A DNA stretch of 36,980 nt from Desulfurellaceae bacterium (GTDB lineage: Bacteria; Campylobacterota_A; Desulfurellia; JAGGSF01): NCBI GenBank assembly GCA_023128455.1, contig JAGMDW010000185.1, positions 1 through 36,980 of the forward strand. The letters run 5' to 3'. Positions within the stretch are counted from its first letter, which is position 1; the number at the start of each line of letters is the position of its first letter. The notes below the pieces were generated by a model. The model did no database searches. It had not been told where the DNA came from and saw only the letters and a program-made list of their open reading frames with translations. This document shows positions 1 through 9,376 of the stretch, one piece after another. Made by a program: the position numbers and the translations under genes.

Positions 1-58
1 GACAAGAAGTGGCTGAAATTCTTTTCTTTTGATTAAACTAAAGAAACCAACAAACTAT

Positions 59-451
59 TTAAGCCTCAAAGAAAAGTTTTACTTCTTCCTCGGGTAGATT
101 TAATTTCTTTGAAATAGAAGAAATATCATAGCCTTTTTCTTCCAAATTTAAGATTTTATCCTTTAAATCCGGTGTGTCTTTCAATTTTTCCCAGATAGAA
201 AACAAATGCAAAAACATCTCATTTTTCTGTTTAATATCTTCTAACAGTTCCTGCCTATCTTTTTGATAATTTGCCATCTCAGATTTTAATTTCTCGGCTA
301 AGATGCGTTCTTTTTCCATTAGGTTCTTTGCCATATCCATTAAAGTCAAGAATGTTACCTTTTGTCTTTTCTGTATAAACTTATCTACTACTAAATACAA
401 TACGACCATTACATCAAATATAGCCTGGCAGATGAAAAAGGTCTCACTCAT
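59..451 (-). CDS. Small membrane-anchored coiled-coil protein, DUF2802-like
   Basis: This 130-residue protein has one N-terminal hydrophobic segment (about residues 5-23). A charged, probably coiled-coil region follows (about 30-100). The C-terminal segment (about 105-128: GYDISSISKKLNLPEEEVKL) looks like a small helix-turn-helix. This layout resembles DUF2802-type proteins, but the family call is from memory and the function is unknown. Its ATG overlaps the stop of the upstream prenyltransferase gene by 4 bases (ATGA), so translation is probably coupled. It is the last gene of the long minus-strand series that can be seen. The 58 bases between it and the window edge hold no gene or terminator that I can recognise. 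Confidence 0.6.
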   Translation of the reverse strand: MSETFFICQAIFDVMVVLYLVVDKFIQKRQKVTFLTLMDMAKNLMEKERILAEKLKSEMANYQKDRQELLEDIKQKNEMFLHLFSIWEKLKDTPDLKDKILNLEEKGYDISSISKKLNLPEEEVKLFFEA

Positions 452-1290
452 AATATTAAAATATCCATAAAAACAAACACAAACAGGGTAATACTAATAT
501 AACCATTGATATTAAAGAAAGCAATATTGATCTTATCCAACTCACGAGGACGGGCAAGCAGGTGTTCATAGATTAGGAGGAAAGCAGATATAATAACAGC
601 TATATAAGAAAAGATATGCAGTCCGCAATAATAAAAGGCAAGGAAAAACAGAACAACAGTAAAAAGGTGAAACAGACGAGCAACAATCAAAGCTTTATCT
701 TCGCCCAAAGACACGGGTAAGGAATAAAGACCTGCCTTTTTATCAAATTCCACATCTTGAAGACTATACAGAATATCAAATCCTGCTATCCAGAACATCA
801 CACCTAAAGAAAGAAAAATTGCATCTAAACCAAAACTTGCTTTTGCTGCTATATAGCCACCCAAAGGAGCAATCGCATCCGTAGCTCCCAAATACAGATG
901 ACATAAAGGTGTGAATCTCTTGCTATAAGAATAAGTGAGAATAAAAAAAAGGGCAATGGGAGAAAGCATAAAGCACAAATTGTTTAAACAAAATGCAGAA
1001 AACTCAAATACGATAAGTGAAACAATGGTAAATATCCACGCATTTCTTACTTTCACCTTGCCTGCTGGTATCTCTCTATTTTTCGTGCGTATATTTAACG
1101 CATCAAATCTTCGATCTATAATCCTATTCAAAGTCATCGCCGCCGAACGAGCACTGATCATCGCAACAACGATAAAAAAAATAATTCTTAAAGGGGGGAT
1201 AGCATGAATTGCCATCAACGCACCCACAAAGGCAAAGGGAAAGGCAAAGATAGTATGCTCTACCTTTATCATCCTAAGGATTTTTATCAT
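448..1290 (-). CDS. ubiA: UbiA-family prenyltransferase (4-hydroxybenzoate octaprenyltransferase / MqnP type)
   Basis: This is an integral membrane prenyltransferase that attaches a polyprenyl chain to an aromatic ring in quinone synthesis. The first Asp-rich motif is N55-x3-D59-x3-D63. The second is D172...D179-x3-D183 (LQDVEFD). About eight hydrophobic segments fill the rest, and 280 residues is normal for the family. In anaerobes the same family includes MqnP of the futalosine menaquinone route, and the sequence alone does not separate UbiA from MqnP. The start overlaps the end of pgsA by 17 bases. A second ATG six codons in (position 1272) is an alternative start. It is the penultimate gene of the envelope operon. 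Confidence 0.88.
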   Translation of the reverse strand: MIKILRMIKVEHTIFAFPFAFVGALMAIHAIPPLRIIFFIVVAMISARSAAMTLNRIIDRRFDALNIRTKNREIPAGKVKVRNAWIFTIVSLIVFEFSAFCLNNLCFMLSPIALFFILTYSYSKRFTPLCHLYLGATDAIAPLGGYIAAKASFGLDAIFLSLGVMFWIAGFDILYSLQDVEFDKKAGLYSLPVSLGEDKALIVARLFHLFTVVLFFLAFYYCGLHIFSYIAVIISAFLLIYEHLLARPRELDKINIAFFNINGYISITLFVFVFMDILIL

Positions 1291-1831
1291 ACTTCTTAAA
1301 ATAGGATATAAAATACATTGCGCCAGAAAATAAAGTCAAAATCACGACAAGATAAAATAGATATAATCCATATATCTTAAATTTAGACAAAAGTAACAAT
1401 ATGCAGATAAGCTGCAAAGCAGTTTTCCATTTACCCGCCCACTTTGCTTCCAACACCACTTTCTGGACAGCCATACTCCTTAAACTGGTTACAGCCAGTT
1501 CTCTAACTATAATAAGAATAACCGCCCAAAAGGGAATATGAATGGTTTCTATCATTGTTATGAATATAGAACATATGAGAATCTTATCGGATAGGGGATC
1601 AAGAAATTTCCCAACATCAGTGATCAATTTCATCCGTCTGGCAATTAAACCATCCAAAACATCAGTGGCAGCGGCAGCAAGAACAAGCAACATAGCAATA
1701 ATATTGGAAAAATCAGTATTGATATAAATACAAATAACTATTGGTATAGTCAAAAATATCCTTGATAAGGAAAGAATATTGGGAAGATTATTTCTGGATA
1801 CTTTGGAGAAGTTCTCTTGCATCTTTGTCAT
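1274..1831 (-). CDS. pgsA: CDP-diacylglycerol--glycerol-3-phosphate 3-phosphatidyltransferase
   Basis: This membrane enzyme makes phosphatidylglycerol phosphate, the committed step to phosphatidylglycerol and cardiolipin. The full CDP-alcohol phosphotransferase signature is present: D57-x2-D60-G61-x2-A64-R65-x8-G74-x3-D78-x3-D82. The N-terminal NLPNILSLSRI segment is typical of PgsA, as is the length of 185 residues. The given start overlaps the upstream TPR gene by 44 bases. Met4 (ATG at 1822) would shorten the overlap and is equally possible, because neither start has a clear Shine-Dalgarno sequence. Phosphatidylglycerol also supplies the lipid for the lipoprotein diacylation on which BamD and the TPR lipoprotein depend. 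Confidence 0.95.
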   Translation of the reverse strand: MTKMQENFSKVSRNNLPNILSLSRIFLTIPIVICIYINTDFSNIIAMLLVLAAAATDVLDGLIARRMKLITDVGKFLDPLSDKILICSIFITMIETIHIPFWAVILIIVRELAVTSLRSMAVQKVVLEAKWAGKWKTALQLICILLLLSKFKIYGLYLFYLVVILTLFSGAMYFISYFKKYDKNP

Positions 1832-3431
1832 CCGGTTTAATCTTTAAAATTTTATTTACCATATCAATTGCTTCTTTTTTTCTGTTCAACTTTGCATATA
1901 CATTAGCTAAGTGTAACATGATAACGGGTTCATTTTTAACTACATTCAATGCCTTTTCTAAATACTCCAACGCCTTCCTATAATCATCCTGTTTATAATA
2001 ACCCCAGCCTAAGCTATCCAAATAATATCCATTGTTTGGAGAAATACTCAATGCTTTTTTTACCAACTCCATGCCTTTATTTACATTTATATCCTCTTCT
2101 ATATACAGATAACCTAAGTAATTCAAAGCGGAGGCATTGATTGGGTCTATATTTAATACTTTATTTAGATAATCAATGCTCTTGTTTACATCGTGCAAAT
2201 CTACATAATACACATCTGCTAAGTAATATGGGAAGTTTACATCAAGAGGAATCCTGCTCATTCCCTCTTGTAAAACATCCACAACCTTCAACCAGTCCTT
2301 TTTTTCCTCATACAAAGAGGCAAGTGAAAAATACAATTGACTATCTAAAGGTTTTAAGTCTATGGCTTTATTCAAAACTTCAATGGCTTCTTTCATTTTT
2401 TTCTCTTTTTTATACATATCTACAGTTCTCTGCACACCCAATGAGTAAAAACCACTACCTATCTTTATATAAGAGAAAAATTTCAGTGCCTGCGGGTAAT
2501 CTTCCTTAAAATAATAAGCCAAGCCTAAAAAGTAATTGACACGATCACTCTCCTCAATTCCGCGCAACCTACTCAGAACATCAACGGCTTTTTTATACTC
2601 TCCTCTTTTAATATACAGTATGCCCAATCTCTCCATAACATCTATATCTTTCTCGTGTTTAAGAAGTCGCTGGTATATTTTTTCTTCCTTTTGCGGCATA
2701 TTCAATTTTTCATAAGCCTGTGAAAGCTCAATCAACAAAGGCACCTTGTCTCCCACCTTATCTAAGGCATATTCATAAAAAGAAACCATCTTTTTAAACT
2801 TACCCTCATCCATATATATATCCCCTACTAAAAGAGCCATCTTAGCTGATTGTTCATTCAAACTGTATGCTTTCTTAGCATAGATAAGGGCAGTTTTGTA
2901 AAAATGTCCCTCCCTGTATTCCAAGGCAATGTAAAAAAGTAATGAGGTATCATCAGGATTAAAAGACAAACCTTCTCTCCATATCTTTAAGGCTTCTGCA
3001 ACATCACCCTTACTCACACTGATAAGCCCCCATCTCAAATATATATCCGCATCATGAAACCTGTGAGACGCATCACGAAGAACAACAACCGATTCATCAA
3101 CTCTTGAAAGCTGCAAAAGCAAACTAGATAGTAAAAGATAGGCAGATTTTCTATTCGGATCTATATTAATAGTCATTCGCAAAAGACGAATACTCTTTTC
3201 AGGATCCCCTCTTGCTAAAAGCCTGGCATATTCCTCATAAAAAAGCGGCTTTTTGCTATTCTTTAGCATCCATTCATATTCTGCTTTTGCCTTATCAATC
3301 TTATGTTCATTTATGTAGATATGAGCAAGCATATAATGATAATAAAGAGACGACGAATGATATGTTTTAATCTGAGGCGTAGCACATGCACACAAGAAAA
3401 AAAGCATAATTAACAGGACTATTTTTTTCAC
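1788..3431 (-). CDS. TPR-repeat lipoprotein
   Basis: This 547-residue protein starts with a lipoprotein signal peptide: MKK, a hydrophobic stretch, then a lipobox LCAC at about residues 13-16. The mature N-terminus would be a lipidated Cys. The rest is a run of degenerate tetratricopeptide repeats (about 12 or more; clear ones end in motifs such as PNNGYYLDSLGWGYYKQ and EPVIMLHLANVYAKLN). It is probably a periplasm-facing scaffold attached to the outer membrane. The exact role is unknown, though such proteins often support export or envelope assembly. The start codon is GTG, in a GTGA overlap with the uvrC stop. No Met lies between it and the signal peptide core, so GTG is well supported. Confidence 0.88.
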   Translation of the reverse strand: MKKIVLLIMLFFLCACATPQIKTYHSSSLYYHYMLAHIYINEHKIDKAKAEYEWMLKNSKKPLFYEEYARLLARGDPEKSIRLLRMTINIDPNRKSAYLLLSSLLLQLSRVDESVVVLRDASHRFHDADIYLRWGLISVSKGDVAEALKIWREGLSFNPDDTSLLFYIALEYREGHFYKTALIYAKKAYSLNEQSAKMALLVGDIYMDEGKFKKMVSFYEYALDKVGDKVPLLIELSQAYEKLNMPQKEEKIYQRLLKHEKDIDVMERLGILYIKRGEYKKAVDVLSRLRGIEESDRVNYFLGLAYYFKEDYPQALKFFSYIKIGSGFYSLGVQRTVDMYKKEKKMKEAIEVLNKAIDLKPLDSQLYFSLASLYEEKKDWLKVVDVLQEGMSRIPLDVNFPYYLADVYYVDLHDVNKSIDYLNKVLNIDPINASALNYLGYLYIEEDINVNKGMELVKKALSISPNNGYYLDSLGWGYYKQDDYRKALEYLEKALNVVKNEPVIMLHLANVYAKLNRKKEAIDMVNKILKIKPDDKDARELLQSIQK

Positions 3432-5224
3432 GATATTTCCCTCAATCTCTCAACCAGACGATAAGCCTGTTTCATACTTATCTTTCCCACCTTAGCCACT
3501 TTATTACAATCTGCTTTAGCAATTGCCTCTATGCTACCAAAGTGCCTTAAAAGCAACCTTTTTCTGGCCTGAGCTACACCTTCAACCCTATCTAACAGGG
3601 AGGTGAGCACCATTTTTCTCCTCTTTGTGCGATGAAAACTCAATGCAAACCTATGCACCTCATCCCTCAGCTTTTGAAAAAAACGCAAGACATCATCGTC
3701 CACATCTATTCTACCTTCTTTCGTATAAATCCTATCCAAAACATCCCCTTTCGCTCTTCTCACTTTATCATTTATTTTCTCTTTAGCAATGCCTGCCACA
3801 GAAATACAGCGAGGGACAACTTCTCTTACAACATCTGCATGTTGCATTCCTCCATCTACCAAAATCACATGCGGCATACTCCTTCCCTCTTTCTGTATAT
3901 TCTTTATATGCCTCATCGCAAGCTCACACATCCAATCCAAATCACAAACACCTTTTTCCATACTAAAACGCCTATACATATCCTTGACAAATCCCCTGCT
4001 GTATCTCACGCTCGCACCTGCTACATTCGTTCCTCCAATATGGGAAACATCATACACATCAAATATATAAGGAATCTTTTTTAAAGACAAATATTCTTTT
4101 ATCTTTTCTAATATTACATCTTCTGTATGCACCTTCCGAAGATATATCTGAAGATTTGTTTGCGCATTTTTCTCACTTTTTCTTAAAAGATTCACTTTTT
4201 TACCTCTCCTGGGCACGACCAATTTTGTATTCAATAACTCCTGTATTATCTCTCTTTTTATCAACTTACTTGTTACAATTTCTTTCGGAAGAAACTCACC
4301 TTTTAAATAATATTGTACAATAAAATCTTCCCTTATCTCAAAAGAATCATCCACATTTTCCAAAAAAAATGAACGACTGGCAGTGATGTTACCATCTCTA
4401 ACCGAAAGAATATTAGCACACAAAGTACCATGCTCATAAGCGAAACCTATAACATCTGCCGTATAGTTTCTCATTTCTACAATCTCTTGTCCTTTGTAAA
4501 AAAGCCTGACCGCATTTATCCTATCCCTCAATCTTGCAGCTTTCTCAAAATTTAAGTTTTCTGCGCATTGCTTCATCTGCTCCTTTAGCTTTTTTACCAA
4601 TTCTCTTCCATTGCCCTGTAAAAGCAGTTTTAATTCTTCCACTATTTTCCCATATTCTCCTTCACTAATCTTTCCGCAACAAGGAGCGGAACACAGACCC
4701 ATCTGATAGTAGATGCACGGTTCTTCCCTCGCTAAACAAAAACTGATTTTCCTCTGAATTATAGGAAATGTTCTCCGTAAAACCCTTAGTATTCCTCCTA
4801 ATTTTTTTACAGGAGTAATGGGTCCAACATAGAGGTCACCTTTCTTTTTTACACGTCGAGCCAATGTAAGAGAGGGAAATTTCTGGGACAGTGTAAGCCT
4901 CAGGTAAGGGTAACTCTTATCATCTCGCAAAACGATGTTATAGGGAGGACGATATTCCTTGATGAAACTGCATTCCAACAGATACGCCTCTTTCTCTTTT
5001 TCTACCACGACAATTTCTATTTCCCCTGCTTCATTTACCATTGCTTGCTTGAACGGTGAAAGGGTTTCTGAGTGCAGGTAAGAAGATACCCGCTTTCTCA
5101 AATTCTTAGCTTTCCCCACATAAATTATTTCATCTTCTCTATTCCTTATGAGATATACTCCTGTTTTCTGCGGTATGTTTTGAAGCTGGGTTTTGTTATC
5201 AAATATATTCAATTTTATGCCCAT
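3428..5224 (-). CDS. uvrC: UvrABC excinuclease subunit C
   Basis: UvrC makes both incisions in nucleotide excision repair. The N-terminal GIY-YIG nuclease is at about 15-95 (G22-V-Y, I-Y-V-G37 and basic R42/R45). Four cysteines, C163, C170, C178 and C182, match the C-x6-C-x7-C-x3-C pattern reported to hold an Fe-S cluster in some UvrC proteins. The UVR domain that binds UvrB is at about 205-240. The RNase H-like nuclease carries D392, D457 and H524. A helix-hairpin-helix pair closes the protein (about 543-598). The length of 598 is normal. The gene sits between a glycosyltransferase and a TPR lipoprotein and overlaps both neighbours, an unusual place for a repair gene. Confidence 0.97.
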   Translation of the reverse strand: MGIKLNIFDNKTQLQNIPQKTGVYLIRNREDEIIYVGKAKNLRKRVSSYLHSETLSPFKQAMVNEAGEIEIVVVEKEKEAYLLECSFIKEYRPPYNIVLRDDKSYPYLRLTLSQKFPSLTLARRVKKKGDLYVGPITPVKKLGGILRVLRRTFPIIQRKISFCLAREEPCIYYQMGLCSAPCCGKISEGEYGKIVEELKLLLQGNGRELVKKLKEQMKQCAENLNFEKAARLRDRINAVRLFYKGQEIVEMRNYTADVIGFAYEHGTLCANILSVRDGNITASRSFFLENVDDSFEIREDFIVQYYLKGEFLPKEIVTSKLIKREIIQELLNTKLVVPRRGKKVNLLRKSEKNAQTNLQIYLRKVHTEDVILEKIKEYLSLKKIPYIFDVYDVSHIGGTNVAGASVRYSRGFVKDMYRRFSMEKGVCDLDWMCELAMRHIKNIQKEGRSMPHVILVDGGMQHADVVREVVPRCISVAGIAKEKINDKVRRAKGDVLDRIYTKEGRIDVDDDVLRFFQKLRDEVHRFALSFHRTKRRKMVLTSLLDRVEGVAQARKRLLLRHFGSIEAIAKADCNKVAKVGKISMKQAYRLVERLREIS

Positions 5225-6279
5225 AAAACCTTCTCATACACATCTATATACCTTTTTACCATTTCTTGAGGAGAGAAGAAAGTTCCTCTCTTCTTCCCTG
5301 CAGCGATAAGTGTATCCCTCAATTTTTCATCCTTAAAAATGCGCTCTACAGCATGAAAAATGGCCGATGCATCGTTGGGAGGAACAACGAGACATGCCCC
5401 TTCACCTATCTCTCTTATCCCTCCTACATCCGTAGCCACAACGGGAATACCAAACCAAAACGCCTCTTTTAACACAGCAGGCGAGCCTTCCCCCTCTGTA
5501 GAACTGATCACCACTACGTCCGCAGCAGGATAAAGTTTTTCTACATCATCTACAAAGCCCAACAGATAAACATTGCTTAACCCCTTATCACTTATCATCT
5601 TTTGTAACATACCTTTGTCGCCGCCTCCGGCAACCAAAAGATAAATCCTTCTATTCAATAAAGCAAAAGCATCCAATAAAATCTTTTGTCCCTTCATGGG
5701 TAAAATGTTCCCTACATTTAATATTACCATTCCATCTACAGGCAACCCAAGTCTTTCTCTTGCCACACTCCTTGAAATATCATTTCCCCTAATATCCACT
5801 GCACTATGTATAACATACAATTTTCTATCATCGATAAAAGAAAAAGTATCTTTAATAGACGAACAAACACAGACAATGGCATCATGTAACCTATATTTGG
5901 TTTTTTTAAAAAATCCTTTGATCTGATAACTAACCCTTCTGGTGTGCACTGTCTTTATTCCCCAAAGCTTTAAAAAAGCAGAATAAAAAGCACCATGAGC
6001 AGTATGAGAATGAACAATAGAAAAATTCCTTTTTTTCACAAAAGATAAATTCTTCAGTGCGCTTTGTAAATCCCATTCTCCTTTAAAAGGAACTGTAACA
6101 CATTCAAACTCACTTCCTATTTTTTCCCTCAATACAGCACTTTTTTTTAAAGCAAATACGCTTTCTATCCCCTCATCTCTCAATCCTCTTGCCAGAATTA
6201 AAGCCTGTTTTTGTCCTCCGCCAAATCTCTTCTCCGTATCTATATGCAGAACGCTAAATTTTTCTGTACATACCGCCAT
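5215..6279 (-). CDS. Family 4 glycosyltransferase (GT-B fold)
   Basis: This 354-residue enzyme probably adds a sugar to LPS core or another surface glycan at the cytoplasmic face of the inner membrane. The N-terminal domain has the usual GGGQKQA nucleotide-sugar loop (about 20-26). The C-terminal domain has the E-x7-E signature (E264...E272, EGEGSPAVLKE) followed by the G-IPVVATDVGG segment. Sugar donor and acceptor cannot be read from the sequence. It overlaps the polysaccharide deacetylase gene upstream by 26 bases and uvrC downstream by 10 bases. With the two heptosyltransferases it forms the glycan assembly end of the operon. Confidence 0.88.
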   Translation of the reverse strand: MAVCTEKFSVLHIDTEKRFGGGQKQALILARGLRDEGIESVFALKKSAVLREKIGSEFECVTVPFKGEWDLQSALKNLSFVKKRNFSIVHSHTAHGAFYSAFLKLWGIKTVHTRRVSYQIKGFFKKTKYRLHDAIVCVCSSIKDTFSFIDDRKLYVIHSAVDIRGNDISRSVARERLGLPVDGMVILNVGNILPMKGQKILLDAFALLNRRIYLLVAGGGDKGMLQKMISDKGLSNVYLLGFVDDVEKLYPAADVVVISSTEGEGSPAVLKEAFWFGIPVVATDVGGIREIGEGACLVVPPNDASAIFHAVERIFKDEKLRDTLIAAGKKRGTFFSPQEMVKRYIDVYEKVLWA

Positions 6280-7345
6280 ACAACTTTGCTCTCAATTTAT
6301 TTGAATAAAGCCTAATGCGAGACTTAAACCAGTTCAAATCCTTCTTCCACACATTAAATCTCTTTATAAAAAGCGCATCATCACCTGGCGAATTGGAGCC
6401 GGGTTTAGTGGTAAATAGATACTTAAACCCCACTTCCTGCGCTACTTTTATACTCAAATCATCGTATGCTCCCCAAGGCCAACTAAATGCAGAGCATCTC
6501 TTCATTATCTCACCTTCTATTTCCCCCTTGCCTATAAATAATACATTTTTTATCCTCTTACAGCGTTCTTCATCTGTTTCCATTCTTCCTATTTTCCCAT
6601 GTCTTTTGTGATAATCTTCCACTATATCTTCCAATCTTTCTTTCCATCTGTCTTGTTTAAAAAAATTCACATAACCGTTATTCAATACATATTTTGCTAA
6701 TTCATCATTCAACGGTTTATCGGGAATAAAACGATTGTTTGCCAACTCTGGTTTTCTTAAAAAATTAAGTGTTCCATAACGTTCATCACCATCTATAATC
6801 TCCCATATACTATTTTTCTTTCTGGGTTGATTAAACCCTCTAATTTTACTATCTGCATAAACTTTACGATGACGCTTAGTATGAGACTGCACATCAAAAA
6901 CAGTCTTATTCATCTGCCTCACCTCTTCCCAGCATAATCTTCGTTCTGTCTTTGCTGGATAATTATCTACTATACTCCAGGTAGGCATACAGGGGCACAG
7001 CCTCTCTTTTTTTATTCTCCCCTGCCATACATCTTGCAGGCTAAAACTGCAGGTTGTCTCTTCTTCCACCATCCATGTAGCCAAGAACAATAAGGCTTTA
7101 AAGTCATACTTTTTAAGTAAAGGACAGGCATAAACCCAATTGTCTAAATAACCATCATCAAATGTAATACACACCATCTTCTGCCAATTTTTTTTGCCTT
7201 CTTTCATATACAGGGCAAGCTCTTCTAATCCAATAGACCTATAACCTTCTCCTCTTAAGAATTTTAACTGTTCCTCAAAAAGCTCGGGTGGAATCCCTTC
7301 CTCATTTATATGATGATATAGAAGAACGGGTACGCTGGTTTGCAT
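6254..7345 (-). CDS. Polysaccharide deacetylase (NodB-homology, CE4-like) with long insert
   Basis: This is a predicted metal-dependent sugar N-deacetylase of 363 residues. The first motif is TFDDGY at 61-66, with the catalytic and metal Asp pair. The second is S154-H155-T-x2-H159, the metal-binding histidines. A WPWGAYDD motif follows at about 289. About 130 mostly polar residues separate the second and third motifs, far more than in a minimal NodB domain, so this could be a distinct subfamily with an extra module. There is no signal peptide, which suggests a cytoplasmic or membrane-peripheral protein acting on an LPS core or surface glycan intermediate. A good Shine-Dalgarno sequence (AAAGGAGG) lies inside the end of the upstream heptosyltransferase gene, which it overlaps by 44 bases. 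Confidence 0.83.
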   Translation of the reverse strand: MQTSVPVLLYHHINEEGIPPELFEEQLKFLRGEGYRSIGLEELALYMKEGKKNWQKMVCITFDDGYLDNWVYACPLLKKYDFKALLFLATWMVEEETTCSFSLQDVWQGRIKKERLCPCMPTWSIVDNYPAKTERRLCWEEVRQMNKTVFDVQSHTKRHRKVYADSKIRGFNQPRKKNSIWEIIDGDERYGTLNFLRKPELANNRFIPDKPLNDELAKYVLNNGYVNFFKQDRWKERLEDIVEDYHKRHGKIGRMETDEERCKRIKNVLFIGKGEIEGEIMKRCSAFSWPWGAYDDLSIKVAQEVGFKYLFTTKPGSNSPGDDALFIKRFNVWKKDLNWFKSRIRLYSNKLRAKLYGGMYRKI

Positions 7346-8345
7346 ATTGCGATACCTCCTTTACTTTATCAAAAACATCATCAACTGAAATCATCTTCAT
7401 GCACTGGTAATCCTTTTTACATACATCTGTTCCATGAAGCGAGCAAGGACGGCACGGCATGTCTACTTCCGCCACCCTTACCTCTTTACCTCGAGGATAA
7501 AAACCAAACTCAGACACCGTAGGACCAAATATAACCACCAGTGGAATACGAAAAGCATTGGCTATATGCATCAAACCAGAATCATTGCTTACAAAAATAT
7601 TCATAAAGCTGATTAATGCAATTGCCTCTTTTATCGTCAATCTACCCATAAGGTTGTATGTCCTGTGAGGACAAACAATTTCAATCCGACCGCCTATTTC
7701 TTTATTCTCTCCAAACAAAAATAAAACAGCATTTTTATTCCAGGATAGTATTTTCTCAGCCAATGCACTGTATTTATCTACTCCCCACATCTTCGTTTTC
7801 CAGCTGCTATCCGCTGCAAAACCTACTAAAAACCTATTTTTAAAGTGGTTACCCATCATTTCTGACACATTATTCTCCGTATCTTTATCTACAAAGAGAT
7901 GAGGAAAAGAACCCTTATTCTGAACGCCCAGCAGAGATAATTGCCATTCAATCACTCCGCCCAAAGGTTTCTTAGTAGAAAGTAATCTTAAAAATCTGTT
8001 TTTTTTTATCAAGGAAAGTCTAAACAAGGTATATTTGCACACATGCAAATATTGCCGCTTTTTTATTAAAAGAGAAAACATTTTGCTCCGCAGGGAACTA
8101 TGTAAATCAAACACAATATCGAACTTTTCCTTCCCTACTTTATTTACCAGAGAAACTATAGATTCATTTTCCTCCAAACATACAACACGATCAATATAAG
8201 GGTTGTCCTCTATTACATCTTTGTATTTACATTTTGTTATATAAGTAACAAATGCGTTAGAATATATCTCCTTTAAAGAATGAATGAAAGTTGTGGAAAG
8301 TACTATATCACCCAGTGAACTAAAACGAATGACGAGTATTCTCAT
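7302..8345 (-). CDS. ADP-heptose:LPS heptosyltransferase family protein (GT9), second copy
   Basis: This 347-residue GT-B glycosyltransferase of family 9 would add heptose, or a related sugar, to the LPS inner core. The N-terminus (ILVIRFSSLGDIVLS) is the classic start of the family. The C-terminal half has NDSGLMHIA and the FGPT segment, both typical of the ADP-heptose site. A Cys cluster near the end (CRPC...C...C) recurs in the neighbouring paralogue. Sequence alone does not show whether it is WaaC, WaaF or WaaQ-like. It overlaps the upstream paralogue by 26 bases. Confidence 0.9.
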   Translation of the reverse strand: MRILVIRFSSLGDIVLSTTFIHSLKEIYSNAFVTYITKCKYKDVIEDNPYIDRVVCLEENESIVSLVNKVGKEKFDIVFDLHSSLRSKMFSLLIKKRQYLHVCKYTLFRLSLIKKNRFLRLLSTKKPLGGVIEWQLSLLGVQNKGSFPHLFVDKDTENNVSEMMGNHFKNRFLVGFAADSSWKTKMWGVDKYSALAEKILSWNKNAVLFLFGENKEIGGRIEIVCPHRTYNLMGRLTIKEAIALISFMNIFVSNDSGLMHIANAFRIPLVVIFGPTVSEFGFYPRGKEVRVAEVDMPCRPCSLHGTDVCKKDYQCMKMISVDDVFDKVKEVSQYANQRTRSSISSYK

Positions 8346-9369
8346 CTACAAACCTCTTCACCGCTACAAAAACCTCGTCTACGGAAATATCCAGCATACA
8401 TTTGAAATGTCCCTCACGACAATGAAAACTTCCGTGCTTTCCACAGGGACGACATCTTAAGCCCTTTCTTTCCATTACAGCACATCTCTTCCCCCAGGGA
8501 GAGAAACCAAACTCAGGCACTGTAGGACCGAATATAGCCACCGTAGGAACATTATAAGCACAAGCAATATGCATAGGACCAGAATCATTGGTTATAAAAA
8601 CATCCATTTGAGAGATAAGACAGAATAGTTCTTTCAATTTTGTCTTTCCAGCAAGATTTATAATACGTTCATTGTCACCCTTTATAAAAGAGGCTTCTTC
8701 TTTGTCCCTTTCCAATCCAAAGATGAATACCCGACCATGCAGCTCATTTATAATCCGTTGTGCAAGAGCTTTAAAGTTCTCCTTGGGCCATTTTTTAGTA
8801 GGCCATATAGAAAATGGATTTATACCTATCTTCAGTTCAGTTCTCACTCCATAAGCTTCAAATATGTTGCCACAAAATGCCTTCGCTTCTTCAGGACAAT
8901 AGAGTTCTGCATCATAACTCCATTTTTCCTTACCAATATTTAAAGGGTTTAAAAGAGATAGATTTCTTTCCACTTCGTGAATGTGGAGATCCCTTTCCAC
9001 AATCCTGTTATACACAAAAGGCATAGCAGAATCAGAAAAACCTATTCTCAACGGGATATGCGAAAACAGAACAAGCAATGAAGTACGCATGGAACGATGA
9101 GCAGATATTAAAACATCAAAGCGCTCTTGCTTTATTTCTTTTAGTTTTCTTATAAAACCGCTTACGCCATTTTCTTTGCCATGCTTGTCATATGTTATTA
9201 TTCCGGAAATATCTTCATTACCTGAAAATACATCACCATTTTGAGGTATGGTTAAACTCCAGACTTGAGCATCGGGAAAACTCTTTTTAATACTTTTTAT
9301 TAATGGCAGTGTTAGTATCGTATCTCCCAAAAAGGAGGTTTGAATGACAAGAATCTTTTTAAAATTCAT
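8320..9369 (-). CDS. ADP-heptose:LPS heptosyltransferase family protein (GT9), first copy
   Basis: This 349-residue paralogue of the next gene downstream is also family 9. The N-terminus (ILVIQTSFLGDTILTLPLIK) resembles WaaF-type heptosyltransferase II. The C-terminal half has NDSGPMHIA and FGPTVPEFGF, and it ends with a Cys-rich segment (CRPCGKHGSFHC). It follows waaA after 8 bases, as expected for enzymes that act right after Kdo transfer. There is no Shine-Dalgarno sequence in front of the ATG. A good -10 box (TATAAT) ends 7 bases before it, so a leaderless transcript from an internal promoter is possible. Confidence 0.9.
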   Translation of the reverse strand: MNFKKILVIQTSFLGDTILTLPLIKSIKKSFPDAQVWSLTIPQNGDVFSGNEDISGIITYDKHGKENGVSGFIRKLKEIKQERFDVLISAHRSMRTSLLVLFSHIPLRIGFSDSAMPFVYNRIVERDLHIHEVERNLSLLNPLNIGKEKWSYDAELYCPEEAKAFCGNIFEAYGVRTELKIGINPFSIWPTKKWPKENFKALAQRIINELHGRVFIFGLERDKEEASFIKGDNERIINLAGKTKLKELFCLISQMDVFITNDSGPMHIACAYNVPTVAIFGPTVPEFGFSPWGKRCAVMERKGLRCRPCGKHGSFHCREGHFKCMLDISVDEVFVAVKRFVDENTRHSF

Positions 9370-9376
9370 TGTATAT

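Noticed and set aside
1..58. Possible start of another gene at the left edge
   Set aside because: No start codon with a lasting open frame on either strand; too short to judge.
3632..4084. Open frame of 150 codons on the plus strand inside uvrC
   Set aside because: Antisense to conserved UvrC nuclease sequence, with no family features.
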